DNA of 20,900 nt from Didymodactylos carnosus (GCA_905250885.1 CAJNOQ010003246.1:1-20900); one strand, 5' to 3'. Positions 1 to 12,589 are shown, counted from the stretch's first letter. Numbers and translations are program-made. Notes: generated from the sequence alone by a model not told the origin.

Positions 1-90
1 AGTTATAGAGTTTACAAGAAAAGCTCTAAATTCATTTTTCGTTTTTCTTTCTGTAGCTCTGAGGTGACAATGAACATTTACCTTGTGCAG

Positions 91-226
91 TCAACGCCTC
101 ATTAAGAAAGCTTTTGGTTGTTGTTTAGAGTTTCTCGAAAACTGGTTTTCCAGAAGATCGGTCTTTGAAGGCCTAACAGCAGCATTCATGGTAATATTCG
201 GAATCAGCATCGTCGACTACCTATAG
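91..226 (+). CDS. possible C-terminal exon of a tetraspanin-like protein (partial or decayed)
   Basis: The frame ending in TAG at 224-226 encodes about 45 residues whose pattern resembles the end of a tetraspanin: a Cys (86-88), nine residues, Gly-Cys, then a Trp-Phe pair, then a hydrophobic run (GLTAAFMVIFGISIV) like transmembrane segment 4. Tetraspanins are four-pass membrane organisers whose large loop ends with such cysteines. The frame has a TGA at 71-73, so a real exon would have to start at the weak acceptor CAG at 88-90. The strong acceptor CTGTAG (51-56) leads into a different frame that stops at 103-105. It may therefore be a pseudogene remnant or chance. The call is pattern recognition only, with low confidence. 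Confidence 0.3.
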
Positions 227-231
227 TCCAC

Positions 232-2569
232 TCGGTTTCGTTGAAAAAGCGATTTATCAGTTGGGGTACTTCCCTCGTTAGTTTAGTTTCTGATTGAGTT
301 TAATTATATTGTGCGTGGAATTTCATTAGTTGTCCTGTTGTGTTCGTGCAAGCCTAGATGAAGTAATATATTTTATCAGCAAATTCATAAACTTTCTTGT
401 GTAGCATAACACTACCATATAATCACTATAATTGGACTTGCAAATAATGCTACAAGATTTTCTTTATTTTATATAAGTATTTTGTACTTAACCATCGTCA
501 ATTTTTCTAGTACATATAAATTGATTTTATATATGAAAGTTTTTGTCATGACGTTTTTGTCTCGTAACTTCTAGAGTTCTTTCTATTAATGTCTCTGTTA
601 GTCATCTGTTCCGTGCGTCCGTTTATTCCTCTATGTCTTACAGACGTTTATTGAACAAAGTTGCCTAAACTGATTGATATAAAATCAGATTTTTCTCTGT
701 GAAAATATATACACATGTGCAGTCTATAATGAGAAGAGAAAAATAGATCAATTTTTTTATATCAGCTGTTTTCTTTCTTTCTTTTTCTAACAGATGGTTA
801 TGATTGATTTTGATCTTAGTGAATACAATCTCATTCTATATTAACCCATTGCCATTTGGGTTGTTCTAACTGCCAAATTCATTGAATGAAAAAACAGGCG
901 CTGCTATCAGACTAAGTGTGCACGATCATTGAATGTGCTGTATATGAATACTCATTAAAAAATCGGTTTCAGCAAGGCTTTCATTACATTAAAAACCCAA
1001 GTTTGATTTTCTTACCTACATTATAATCTTGTTCTCGCTAGAAAAAGCTGCTAATAAAATTCTTGTGTTTCTATCGTTTGAAATCTGTCACTTAGTAAAA
1101 GTTCTTGAAAATTTGTCTTCTATTCCTTTGTGCACTATACTTCGAAAATTTGAAAAAACTACGATAGTTGGTCATGCTATCGAAAAAAATTCGATAGTAC
1201 TTTAGTTTATTTGAATACTTTGATAGCGATGTGTATTTTTTTTTGTCAATAATTTGATGTTGAATAATTTGTAAGCACAATCTTAATTGTGCAATGAAAC
1301 TCGAAGATGGAAATTTGATTTTTCCGTTTTCTTTCGATTCATTTCCGAGTTATGTATCATTTTTTTTTCTTTAATTTCCATCCATGATTATCGTCTGCGT
1401 ATGGTCATACCAGACACATGTTGCTATTTCTTCTGAACTACATTTCTCTTTGTACGTTTTATAATGGGAAAATACGTATGTATATATGTACATGGAAAAT
1501 ATGTACTAAAAGAGAAGGAAAGAAAAGAAAATGATAGAAAAAGGGACGCGAGAACAAAACGCAAATAGTGAAACTTAGTATTTTACATCTCTACAGACAT
1601 TTTAATTTTGAAAAATCTTTTTTTTGACAAGAATTTTTTTTTTGATAAACAATCGATGAATCACACATCGAAGTTAAATTTAAAATAAAACCATGTGCGT
1701 GACCCTTGATTTAATTTATTTTCGTGCAAAGAGTTTTCTTTTTCATACAAAAGACGAGTACAATATTTCTTTTTTCTATCGTTATTTAAGAATATAGTAT
1801 TCTTCATAAAGTTTCTTTTAACACAGTTATAGAAAAAGAGAAAACCGCTAATTTGTGCGTAGGTTGTTCATATGTTTATATATTGGTGTTATTCAAATGA
1901 ACACAAAAAATAATGGCATCGATATTATTAGCAACAACAAATGAAAAAATACTCAGTGAGAAAGTAGAAGGCATGCAATATGTTTTTTTATGATTATTAT
2001 TGCTCTCTTTTCTTTTTTTATGCGTGCGTTTCTTTCGTCCGCAAGTATATTATACACATAAAAAATAAGCAAGTGGAATCCGCACGCAGATATTTATTTT
2101 CCTTCATTTTTTCTCCATTCATTTTTTCCTCCTTTTTTTTTTTGTAGAAACTGCGGCTTGATGAAGTTATAGATTCAGAATTACTTTTTTCCTTTTCTTT
2201 CTTCTTCTTCTGTGGCTGATGGTGCCCTCCTCGAATACGATCATGCATAAGTGTGAGAACAAAAAAAAATAATCTTGCTGTTGTTGTCTTGTTGTTCTTG
2301 TTATTTATGTGCTTTATATCATATATCGATCATTCAAAATTCGATTCCTCTTCCACATGATAACGTCTTAGGGTATAGACTAGACTTAAGAAACCTTCGA
2401 GGTTGTAGATGACAATTATGCGTGCTACGACACGAGATGGGAGAAAAATAATCATATTTTTAAGCGGCTTAAGGCGAGTATTTCCGGCAATGTTTAAATT
2501 ATGCTAATAAACCAATAATTATTAATTTCTATTACTATTAAAAGTAATGGTGTTTCTTCTTTTCTTTAG
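232..2569. other. AT/T-rich non-coding stretch upstream of the first visible CNOT1 exon
   Basis: I see no convincing exon on either strand. Poly-T tracts are common and give lysine-rich shadow ORFs on the minus strand. There is one short perfect hairpin (CTATCGAA at 1177-1184, TTCGATAG at 1190-1197). The stretch ends in a good polypyrimidine tract and TTTAG acceptor at 2561-2569. It could be one unusually long CNOT1 intron, or an intergenic or promoter region if the gene is 5'-truncated here. Confidence 0.6.
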
Positions 2570-5500
2570 GCAATCTGAATGCCTTGGCCAATGATCAGCT
2601 GTTAGGTCAACATATGGGCAATACAGCTGGCAACAATATATCCGGTGTATCCACATCTAGTCATTTATCAAATTCTGAAATTGCCGATGTCGATATTTAT
2701 TTTAAGCGCTTATACAGTAAAACAAATAATCCTCCACCAATTTCCGTTGATGATTTTCTTGATATATTTACACGTTGTCGAGATTCGTCAATACAAAGAG
2801 AAAGAGTATATATTCTTTCATATTTTTTTCCTCTATCAATCAAGAATTAAATAACAGGATAAACTTTTTATTCTTCTAATTTTTGTAGGATGTATTTCAA
2901 AGTGGTGTGAGAAATTTATTTGATGAATATAAATTTTATCCGCAATATCCTGAAAGAGAATTGCATTTAACTGCTCAATTATTTGGTGGCTTAGTGGAAC
3001 GTAATCTATTACCACCACAAATTGTTTCGGCGTCATTTCGAGCTATTGGTGAAGGTTTAAAAAAACCACCATCAGCTAATTTATTTATATTTGCTATAAC
3101 AGCACTCGAACGTTGTAAATTAAGGTAGATAAATCTGAAAATTATTAATGACATGTTGTATGATCATCAAAATATATTTGTTTCTAGACTTCGTGAAAAT
3201 AGTCAATATTGTCATCTATTTAAAACTGCTCAATCTTATCATGATATACCGGCAAATCTTAAAGATTATATTGAATACGGTGCATTAGGTGAATATCCTC
3301 CTAGTCAAATGAATAATACTCAGTTAACTAGTTTACAGCAACAACAACCACGAACATTAACACCAACTCCACAACAGCCAACATTACCATCTAATAATAT
3401 CCAACAATCACCATCACCATTGTCAAATATACAAAATACATTTCCAAGAATAAATTCTACACAAATACCGAATCAATTACCAACATATTCTACGACAAGA
3501 GCTAATACAACAACAGGCGTAATAGTACTGAATCACTGTTTCTTGTTTTTCTATCATTTAAAAAATATCTATCTCTTTTCTTTTTCAATTGTGTTTTTAG
3601 CCATCCGTTGCTCAAAGTGCAAATATTAGTTCATTATTAAGAGCTCCAAGTTATGAAAAAGTTCGTGTTGCACCGCCACCAGAAGGCATTCAAGATAAAG
3701 TTTCATTTACATTTAACAATTTATCATTTGCAAATCTTAGTCAAAAAGTATGAACCATTGATTGAGTTGAAGTACTAATTATTTGTGAAACTCTTTTCAT
3801 TGACGATTAGGCTGATGAATTAAAAGAATCGATGCAGGATGATAAACATTGGCAATGGGTAGCACAATATTTAGTTATGAAACGTGCATCAATTGAACCT
3901 AACTTTCATACACTCTATGCAGGTTTTGTAATGACATTAAATGTTCAGATATTAATTGATACCGTATTGGCTGAAACACATCGAAATATAAAAGTAATTG
4001 ACTTCATTTTTGTGCCTAATAGTAATTTATTTATATTTATTTATATTTTAGATACTGTTATTGGGTGATAAACAAATGAATAATATTCCTGATCGCGCAT
4101 TACTCAAAAATCTTGGTCATTGGCTTGGAATTATAACAATTGGAAAAAATAAACCAATTCTTGCTATTGTATGTGTAAATATCACTTTATTTTCTAAAAC
4201 AATTTGGTCAATGTAAAGTTATTTTAGGATTTAGATCTTAAATCATTAACAATTGAAGCCTATCATACAGGCTCACAAGAATTACTTTATGTTGTGCCAT
4301 TTATTGCAAAAATATTAGAATCATGTACTCGTAGTAAAGTAAGATTGGCTTTTAACTAAGATTATTTCTTTAAAAAGAGAAACAGGACTTGATTATAAAC
4401 TACAATGAATATACTTTTGTAGCCTAAAGAGAATCTGATAGACAAATACATGAAAAGTATATTTATTGTAGTTTAAGATCATTTCTAAATAATAATAATG
4501 TATTGTTGTTTTTCTCGTTCAGATATTTCAACCACCAAATCCATGGCTAATGGGTATTATGTCTGTTTTGGCTGAAATGCATCAATCACCTGAATTTAAA
4601 TTAAATTTAAAGTTTGAAATCGAAGTCTTATGTAGACAATTACAAATACAGTTGAATGTAAGTGAAAAGTAGTGAGATGGACATTCATCTGATGATTAAA
4701 TACGTACAGAGACTTTTTCTTCTTTAAAGTATATATCTGATACGAGATATCAACTTGTAGATAAAATTTTGCTTTCGTGCATTTGTAGAGTACATCACGT
4801 TTTCTATCTTACAACAAGAGCTTTAAAAAAATAAAATATGTCTTTGCTAATTTTCTATAAGATCTTGCCGGATAAATAAACGAGAGTATGAAACAGTTTA
4901 ATGTTTGATCTGGTTTTCTTTTAGGATTTACCTATTCCTCACATATTACAAAATAAAGAATATTTCGAAAAACTCGATAAACAATTATCTCGCCCAGTAC
5001 AATTGTCGACATCACATATTCCACTGGGTATGTCATCTTTTCATCCATTACAACAACAAAATCAATCAACAAAAGATCTCATCTCTTCCGTTCAAGGTCA
5101 ACAACAACTTGATCAACAACAACGTCAACAATCATTGGCATTAAATGATCCTGCCATCATTCAACAATCTCCATCGTATCAGTCACATTCAAGTGCCTTA
5201 CAACCAACACCTGTCGCACCATCGTCTGTCGGTATACAGAATGCAACCTCAGCAACGGTATCGTCAAATGTTAGTGGTGCACCTTCGTCAGCAAATAATG
5301 CTAGTGCACCAGTGCCATCACCGAAATATAAATTATCTGATTTTAAATCATCCATATTTCAAAGTTTATCAACAATGCTAGAAATTAATCCAAATTTATT
5401 ATTATTTCAACATCATCCACGTTTAAAAACCTATATTCATTCACCGATTGAACAAGCTATCAATGAATCATTAACAACTGTACAACGTTCTCTAAAAGTA

Positions 5501-8500
5501 GCCACGAGTGCCGCTGAAACAATTGCACGAAAAGATTTCATGTTTAATCCCGATGAGCAACAATTACGCACATCCGCCCGAAATATGGTCGCTTATTTGA
5601 GTAGTGGACTGGTATTAATCACAGCACGTCCAGCATTACAAGATCAAATACAAACGTATATTCGCAATCATTTACAAACCGTATTAGGTGTTACACAAAA
5701 TTCATCTGAAACAAATGCAAATGCCAATACAACAGCATCATCATCAACAACATCCGGTAATCCAGATTTAAATGCACAAACACGTGAAATGATCAACCAA
5801 GCTGCTAATGAAATAGCACAATCAAATATTGAACTATGCTGTTGTCTATTACAACGCATAACAATTAGTCGTGCTATTCAGCATATTGATACACGTCTCG
5901 CATCAGACATTGAACAAAGACAACGTACCCGTTTAGAACAAAAGCAATGGAACGTTGATCCATATAACTATAATTTTCAAACCGAAAAATTACCGGAACA
6001 AATACGTTTAAAATATGGACCATTGAATTCTCATCAATTAGCTATTTATGAAGATTTTGTACATTATATACCTGGTTTCAAACCATCGGACAACGAAAAA
6101 AGAGAACCGTTACAAGTAAATACCCAGAAGTAGAATCGTGTGTAGTTTGTCAATGTTTATTTGCTCTGTTCAGTGAGAATCTTCACATTGTGAATCGAAT
6201 CTTCTGTCAATATGGCTTTTTCTCCAGGAACTGACTCAGACTTTTCACACTTTTTGCTAGACTTCGTTCAAAATGCTCTTTGTACATTTCTATTGACTGT
6301 TTTTTCTAAATCTGGTATATTTATCAAATTTCTTATTGTATAGATGGAAGACAATAGTCCATCATTATGGGACCGTTTAATAAGTGATATAGAACAAGTT
6401 ATTCAATTACAAGTCAATTCAACCTATAGTACACCACTACAGCGTCTAATTGATTCATTGACTGTTTTGCGTACAAATTTACAAACTCTACCATCAGCAG
6501 CTCAAGCTGCCTTGGCTACTGTATTGAATACGGTAAGTGTTTTATAGATGCTATTATTTTTACTAAAATTTTTGTTTCTTATCTTTCTTGTTTAGATTGT
6601 CTATAATTTATTAGAATGTTATACCCAACAAGCCCAAACTCAAGATAGTGAAGGTGCAACTCGTTTTCGTGATGTACATATGGCCGTATTAAAACTACTA
6701 ATTGATATAAGATTACAAATATCTGTTATAACAAAACAATTGACGAAGTATGTTACACGATATGCAGCTGTTTTTTGATTGATTCTATTTTTTTTTAATC
6801 ACTTTGTAGATGTTGGCTTGATTGTCCAAACGAACTTAAATTCAACGTTCATGCTGTAAATACATTAATTCGAAATCGATTATTAGACTGTAGACAGGTT
6901 GATGCACATATTTCACAAGTGAGTGAGCTTCAGTTTCTTCTTACACTGCATTCTTATTATTTAAATTTCTCTTGTAGTTGATTGACAGTGGCAATAATCC
7001 AGCACTACATTTTGCAGTACATTTTATTCGTTCATGTCTTATTGAACAACCAGCATGCTCAGATAGCGATATTTCATTTATTATCGAATCATTACATCGT
7101 ATATCATTAATTGGAAAACAACCAGCTGAAGCGTAAGTTGATGACAAACTGTTTACAAATACCACTTACCGTATGTTTTTCTTCAATAATACAGCGTTCG
7201 TGATCTACTTGAAATAATACGATTGAATTATGCATCATCATCAGTATCATCAAATGACAATTCAACATCCACTTCATCAGCAACGGCGACAACTCCATCA
7301 TCAACCACACCTAATTCAGCAACAGCTGCCACATCGACAACCAACGAGACAAACACAACTAATTCGGTGAATAAATTTGATCGTCTTGCTATTATATCGT
7401 TATCAGTTATCAATAGTGGTTCAAAATATCTCACTAATGATGAAATTGAAACAACTACAATCGCCGCTAAAGCTAAACTCATTCTTAGTGAATGGGTTAG
7501 TATTACAATTACGCAAACAAATCGTATAGCTCAACAACAAGCATTTCAAACCGTTTTTAATCAAGTATGTGATATATTTTCGCTTAAATGCATTCATTTT
7601 TTAAAAGAGACAAAAGTCAACTCTGTTGAATAAGATTTCCCATCGCTTAGAGATAAAAAGAATAGATCATTAAGGTTACATTAACGAGTTAGCTTGCTAC
7701 TTCTAGCCGACTCTATTCAAACTGTGCCGCAACAGAAAATGCTTGCATCGTCATACTGAAACTTTTGAGAATGTTCCAAATATCAAGAAGAGCATACGTA
7801 GATTTTACTCCTCTAGCCATTTATTGTATACGACAAATATTAACGTTGTTTCGTGTGTTTTTGTAGATGAATATTCAAGGCATATTTCGTTCCGATGATA
7901 CGATAGCGAAGTTTTTACGTATGACAATTCAATTGTGTGTTAATAGTGTTTATGATATATTACGTAGTACACCAGCCAATCAACAACCACATTATGTACG
8001 TTGCCATCAAGGAATAGATAGTTTATGTCGATTTTTATCATTGTTAACAACACATACGTCTGATGTGGCTAATTTTGCTGCTAGAATACATTTGATCAAT
8101 AGAATATTAGGAATATTAGCAGCACTCTGTCAAGTTGATCATGATGATCAACAAGGTGATCAATTTAATCCAATTGCTTATCAACGTATTATATTAAATT
8201 TATTCCAAGAGGCAACAGCATCCGAAAATACAAATGATCTTGTCATGTACTACATCTATTTAGCATTCACGTACGTCATACTGTTTGTCTTGCTATTTCA
8301 ATAATGAAACGGTTTTCGTGTGTTTAGAAATGTTTTGCATTTATTACGCCCACAGCGTGTGACTGGTTTTTCCTTTGCTTGGTTAGAAATTGTTGCCCAT
8401 AGAACGTTTATGTCAAAATTATTAGCACCAAATACAAAATATATCCGACAAGTAAGGAAATATATCATTCAATCTTCTGTTGATTAGATAGTCGAAATCT

Positions 8501-9821
8501 GCAGATATTTTACAAACTTTTACTTAACATATTATCAGTCTTATTGTTTGATCTCTAGACACAAAATATGTATGCATTGCTATTGGTCGATGCTTTACGA
8601 TTAGTTGCACCATTCATTCGTAGTGGAGAACATACACCAAGTTTTCAAGTTTATTTTAAAGTAATTAAAGTGGGGAAAAAAATGAAATATTTTTTTGTCT
8701 ATAAAATCTTGTTATCCTAGGGAGTATTAAAAACGTTCATGTTACTACTGCACGATTTTCCAGAATTTTTATGTGAATATTATTATCAGTTTTGTGATGC
8801 ACTACCATTGGTTGCACATCAACTACGGAACATTGTATTATCAGCATTTCCAAAACAAATGCGTTGTCCAGATCCATTTTTAGTCAATTTTAAAGTTGAT
8901 ATGTTAAATGATATTAGTTATAGCCCATTTATAGCATACAACTATTCAAATAATATACAACCACCAAAATTTAAGGCCGTAAGTAGTTGGAACCTTCTGT
9001 GTGGATATAGGAGTAGACATGATGATAAATCACTGCTGTTTTGCTTTATTTCTCTCATTATTTTCATTTAGAATCTCGATTCCTATCTTCGTACGCGTGC
9101 TCCCGTTACGTTTTTATCTGAATTACGTTCTTGTTTACAACAAGGAGCTGATCCTGGTAGTCATTATAATATTCGAATGTTAAATGCTCTTGTGTTATAT
9201 GTTGCATCACAAGCTATCACAACTATACAACAGAAGGGCTCACAAGTATTAGTCGGTTCCATAACACACTCAGCACCAATGGACATATTTCAAAACTTAG
9301 CTGTTGATCTTGATACAGAAGGTAAATATTTGTTTGTCTTGGATTCACTTCTCTTACTAACTTATTTATTTTTTTATTTAGGTCGCTATATATTTCTCAA
9401 TGCCATGGCCAATCATTTGAGATTTCCTAACACGCATACTCATTATTTTAGTTATACACTTTTGTATTTATTTGCTGAAGCTAATTCAGAATCATTGCAA
9501 GAACAAATTGTTCGGTATGTACGTCAAAATTCACAGATGATGACTATTCATTGTTCTCTTCCATTTCTTAAGTGTTTTACTTGAACGTTTGGTTGCTAAT
9601 CGTCCTCATCCATGGGGTTTATTGATAACATTTCTTGAACTTGTACGAAATCCACATCTTAAGTTATGGTCACGTGAATTTATGAATATATCTCCAGATG
9701 TTAAAAGGTTTGTTTATTTTCATTGTCATTTAGCTAGAATAATCTATTTGTATATGTTTCTTCTAGATTATTGCATACATTAACTCGTGGTTTTCCACAA
9801 TTTCAAACAACAAAAACTTAA
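2570..9821 (+). CDS. CNOT1: CCR4-NOT transcription complex subunit 1 (CNOT1/NOT1), C-terminal 1,706 residues, 22 exons; N-terminus not in window
   Basis: NOT1 is the large scaffold of the CCR4-NOT complex, which shortens mRNA poly(A) tails and represses translation. Exons: 2570-2805, 2889-3124, 3188-3518, 3601-3747, 3811-3993, 4052-4168, 4228-4338, 4523-4657, 4925-6115, 6344-6532, 6596-6747, 6810-6918, 6978-7132, 7195-7564, 7867-8270, 8328-8451, 8559-8660, 8721-8978, 9072-9321, 9382-9514, 9573-9707, 9767-9821. All junctions are GT-AG and the phases agree throughout. Domains, in residues of this fragment: TTP-binding HEAT region about 25-200 ([14 protein letters not shown]); CAF1-binding MIF4G about 280-500 ([25 protein letters not shown]); CNOT9-binding DUF3819 about 634-885; connector about 895-1220; NOT1 C-terminal domain binding NOT2/NOT3 about 1220-1700 ([51 protein letters not shown]). 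Low-complexity Gln/Pro and Ser/Thr/Asn insertions lie in exons 3, 9 and 14. Exon 1 enters with two bases of a split codon and has no ATG, so the gene starts further upstream. The missing part is the HEAT module that docks CNOT10/CNOT11 in animals. Identity is near certain; individual splice sites are read by eye. Confidence 0.95.
4396..4475. repeat. short inverted repeat (hairpin) in a CNOT1 intron
   Basis: The arms at 4396-4418 and 4453-4475 are complementary over 23 bp with one mismatch, around a 34-nt loop. The intron (4339-4522, 184 bp) is longer than most in this gene. It may be a tiny MITE-like element or a structured intronic hairpin. No target-site duplication is clear. Confidence 0.65.
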
Positions 9822-11024
9822 AAGCACTCAGACAAACACGATAATCAATTTTTTCTCTCTTTATTTCAAAGTCCATATACGACGTACGTTTTTTTAAACT
9901 AAAATTTTTCTCTCGTATGTATTTTATTTTGCAATAGAAAAAGACACTATATTTTGTTTGTTGTTAGTTTTTCTGTGTGTTTGATAGCTTTATAAAGAAA
10001 CACGATTCATTCTCATCGCATTAATTTTTTTATATCATTTTCATTTTTCGTGTAAAAAAACACGCACATTCACTGTTTATATAAAATGCGCACCAAACCT
10101 AAACTTGTTCGTTTGTTCAAATGAATCTGTTGTTATTATTCTTGTTTTCTTTTTTGTTTTTTTTTTGTTTTTAAAATTATCCATTGACTCATGGTTTTTT
10201 CTTTCTTTTGTTATTAATCGGTATAAGAAAAAGAAACTAGTTGAGCATGATTTTGTCGGACTTTTTCTTTTTTTTCTCCGTTTCATTTTTCGTGATCTTT
10301 ACTGTTATTTGTGAAACACTTGTTTTTCTTTTTTTGTTTTCTTTCGTTTCTGTGTTTCATTGTTTATAACTTTCATTTCTGTGCGTGTGTGTATTTGTCT
10401 TCTCTTGATTGAAATTACTAGTAAATGTTCAAACAGAAAAACAGAATCAAATTTTTCAAGCATCGGGTGTGAGAAGTAATCTTTCGTGTTTTAATCCACA
10501 GTAGAATTTCATGTTCAATGAGTAGCTTTCGGCTAATATCGAAAGATAGACGATTACCAACGAGTTTTTACACCCACATCTTTTTTTCACATTTTTCCTT
10601 TGATCTTAGAATATCGCTATTATTATTGTTCAATATCTTAGTTCTTCAGGTTTTTCTCAGTAAAATAATTCATCTGTCTTCTACAGTGAGTGTATGCTGA
10701 AAATTTTAAGAAAATATCCAAGTTTCCCGTAAAAACTTTCAAAAATTCCACTATAAACTTTACTAGGAATAGCAGAGAAATAAACAATTAGCAATGACTA
10801 TGAACATTTGTCGATTGGTTTAGTTATCACAACCATCATACTGATCTGTCATTATGCCTCCTAAAAATTCTGGAACATTTTGTTAATAGTAGAATGAATC
10901 AGATAAAACATGTTTTTTTACAAAAATGAAGAATCTGTCGTCTTGATGAGAGTGGCGCAACCAGCTTTCTTAAATTATTGAGTAAATCTTCATTAGTGGG
11001 CGTAAAAACTTAGCGTATGTGTAT
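9822..11024. other. CNOT1 3' UTR and intergenic sequence, T-rich, no gene seen
   Basis: This stretch follows the CNOT1 stop codon. It is rich in T tracts, especially 10140-10360, which produce lysine- or phenylalanine-rich spurious ORFs. No canonical AATAAA lies close behind the stop; the first I notice is near 10780. No RNA gene or protein similarity is visible. Confidence 0.6.
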
Positions 11025-12589
11025 TTAATGAATACGAGTATTTTTCACAAAAGAAAATGGGAACGAGTGCGCGACAGATATATCAGTGATTAACGGGGGA
11101 AAATGAATTTCATATTTTTGAATTATTTCTCCAAATCTATTTGTTTTTCATGTCAAACGTTATTTAACGCTTTATAACGTGTTGTCTTAACATTTCACTA
11201 TGATTTAAATTAAATAGTTAATCAATCACATGCTTTCAGTTTCTTTACTGCACCGTTGAAGTTGAACATGATGATCATGCAGTTCGCATTCGCATGTTGA
11301 ACATGAGTTTTGCCTTACTATTATACAGTGTGAAGTAATTTTTACATTTTTTACATGTAAAAGAAGTAAATAAATCTATAATTTTTAACATCGTTGACAG
11401 TAGAAAATAAAAACTTTCTTCTTCTATCCGTTTTATAAGAACAATTCATTTTAGGATTGTAAGGCCTATGATTGACGAGTCATATATTCTTTTTAAAGTG
11501 TGTAAAATCTCGATACTTAGAAGAGCGGTCATATCAATATCTGATAGTCATATTAGTCATCAATTATTCATCAATATTGCAGTCATATTTCAATATTAGT
11601 CATATCAATATCTGTTCAGATATTTAACGACTTTCATTCGAAAAGGAAGAAAATGATGAAGAAAGTAGAGTGCTGTTTTATTTGACGAAAGGATGCATTA
11701 TGGCAGTTGGTTGACATGACGTTTTCATTTAATCTGCATTTTTCTTATGTTAAACCAATTGTCTAAGAAAGTAGTAAATGCTCATTATATAAAGTACACA
11801 ACTTTTCATGCAGTCGGATTAAGACCAAATTCAAAAAAGTCTGTATACTATGTTCTTTTGAATCATCGATTTATACGTAAAAAATAAACAATCAATAAAA
11901 AAATCCTTAGTTTTTGTTAAAACAGAAATTCAGTTTTTTAAGTGATACCAGATTACTAAGTTAAGAATAAAACTGCTTTGAATGAAGCAGTATTCTATAT
12001 TTGAACCGTTATCCATAGGTCAGCTGATTCATTTCTATAATGTTTGTAACAAGTTTAATTCTACTTATAGATCAAGGAGCGTTTTTCTGAATTAAAGTCA
12101 AGTCTCCTCTTGTAGCACTATTTTGTTTTTCTGCAAAATATGTCATACAAATTGTGCCAAACTCCATGTAGAAGACTGTTATCACTATATTTTCGATAAT
12201 TATATACTATTTAATGCAACGCAAATTAAATGAAAAAGTCATGTCTTTCAAAACATGTTGTTTCCCAGTATTTTCAACCAACTGCCATAGTGCATCCTTT
12301 CGTCAAATAAAACAGCATTCTAGTTCTTTCATCATTTTCTTCCTTCTCGAATGAAAGTCGTTAAATATCTGAACAGTTAAAATCAGATATTGATATGACT
12401 GCTCTTCTAGTATCGAGATTTTACGCACTCTGAAAAGAATATATAACTCGTCAATCATAGGCCTTCGAATCCAAATAGATTTTGAGAAATAATTCAAAAA
12501 TATGAAATTCATTTTCCCCGTTAATCACCGATATAACTGTCCCGCACTAGTTCCCATTTTCTTTTGTGAAAAATATTCGTATTCATTAA
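11025..12589. mobile_element. large TTAA-flanked imperfect inverted repeat, probable decayed foldback (piggyBac-like, non-autonomous) element
   Basis: The left arm (about 11025-11738) and right arm (about 12228-12589) are reverse complements at high identity, around a roughly 490-bp unique centre. Homology stops exactly outside TTAA at both ends (11025-11028 and 12586-12589), and the tips just inside read TGAATACG and its complement. TTAA duplications are the hallmark of piggyBac-type insertion; the family assignment is inference and no transposase is recognised. The arms differ by a 311-bp insertion in the left arm (about 11144-11454), an internal AGTCATAT-rich duplication near 11540-11610, and about 33 extra bp in the right arm near 12249-12280. 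A 69-codon minus-strand frame in the right arm (12303-12512) has a matching but interrupted counterpart in the left arm. The element ends 118 bp before the PSMC5 start codon. Confidence 0.7.
11144..11454. other. 311-bp insertion within the left arm of the inverted repeat
   Basis: The right arm reads straight through CTATTTGGATTCGAAGGCC (reverse complement), whereas the left arm has CTATTTG, then about 311 bp, then GATTGTAAGGCC. Removing the segment restores collinearity and a shared reading frame across the junction. The ends look like TTTTTCATG...CATTTTAG, without clear terminal repeats. A GT...AG intron reading is one base out of register with the empty site. It may be a nested insertion, or equally a deletion from the right arm. 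Confidence 0.5.

Noticed and set aside
1092..1280. 62-codon minus-strand ORF
   Set aside because: AT-rich low-complexity sequence with no start context, splice context or family signal.
2018..2248. 76-codon minus-strand ORF rich in Lys and Glu
   Set aside because: It is produced by T-rich tracts on the plus strand, is low complexity and has no family signal.
5668..5859. Minus-strand ORF inside the large CNOT1 exon
   Set aside because: Antisense shadow of a strongly conserved coding exon.
10077..10314. Overlapping ORFs on both strands in the CNOT1 3' flank
   Set aside because: They come from long T tracts, giving Phe-rich and Lys-rich translations, and are not coding.
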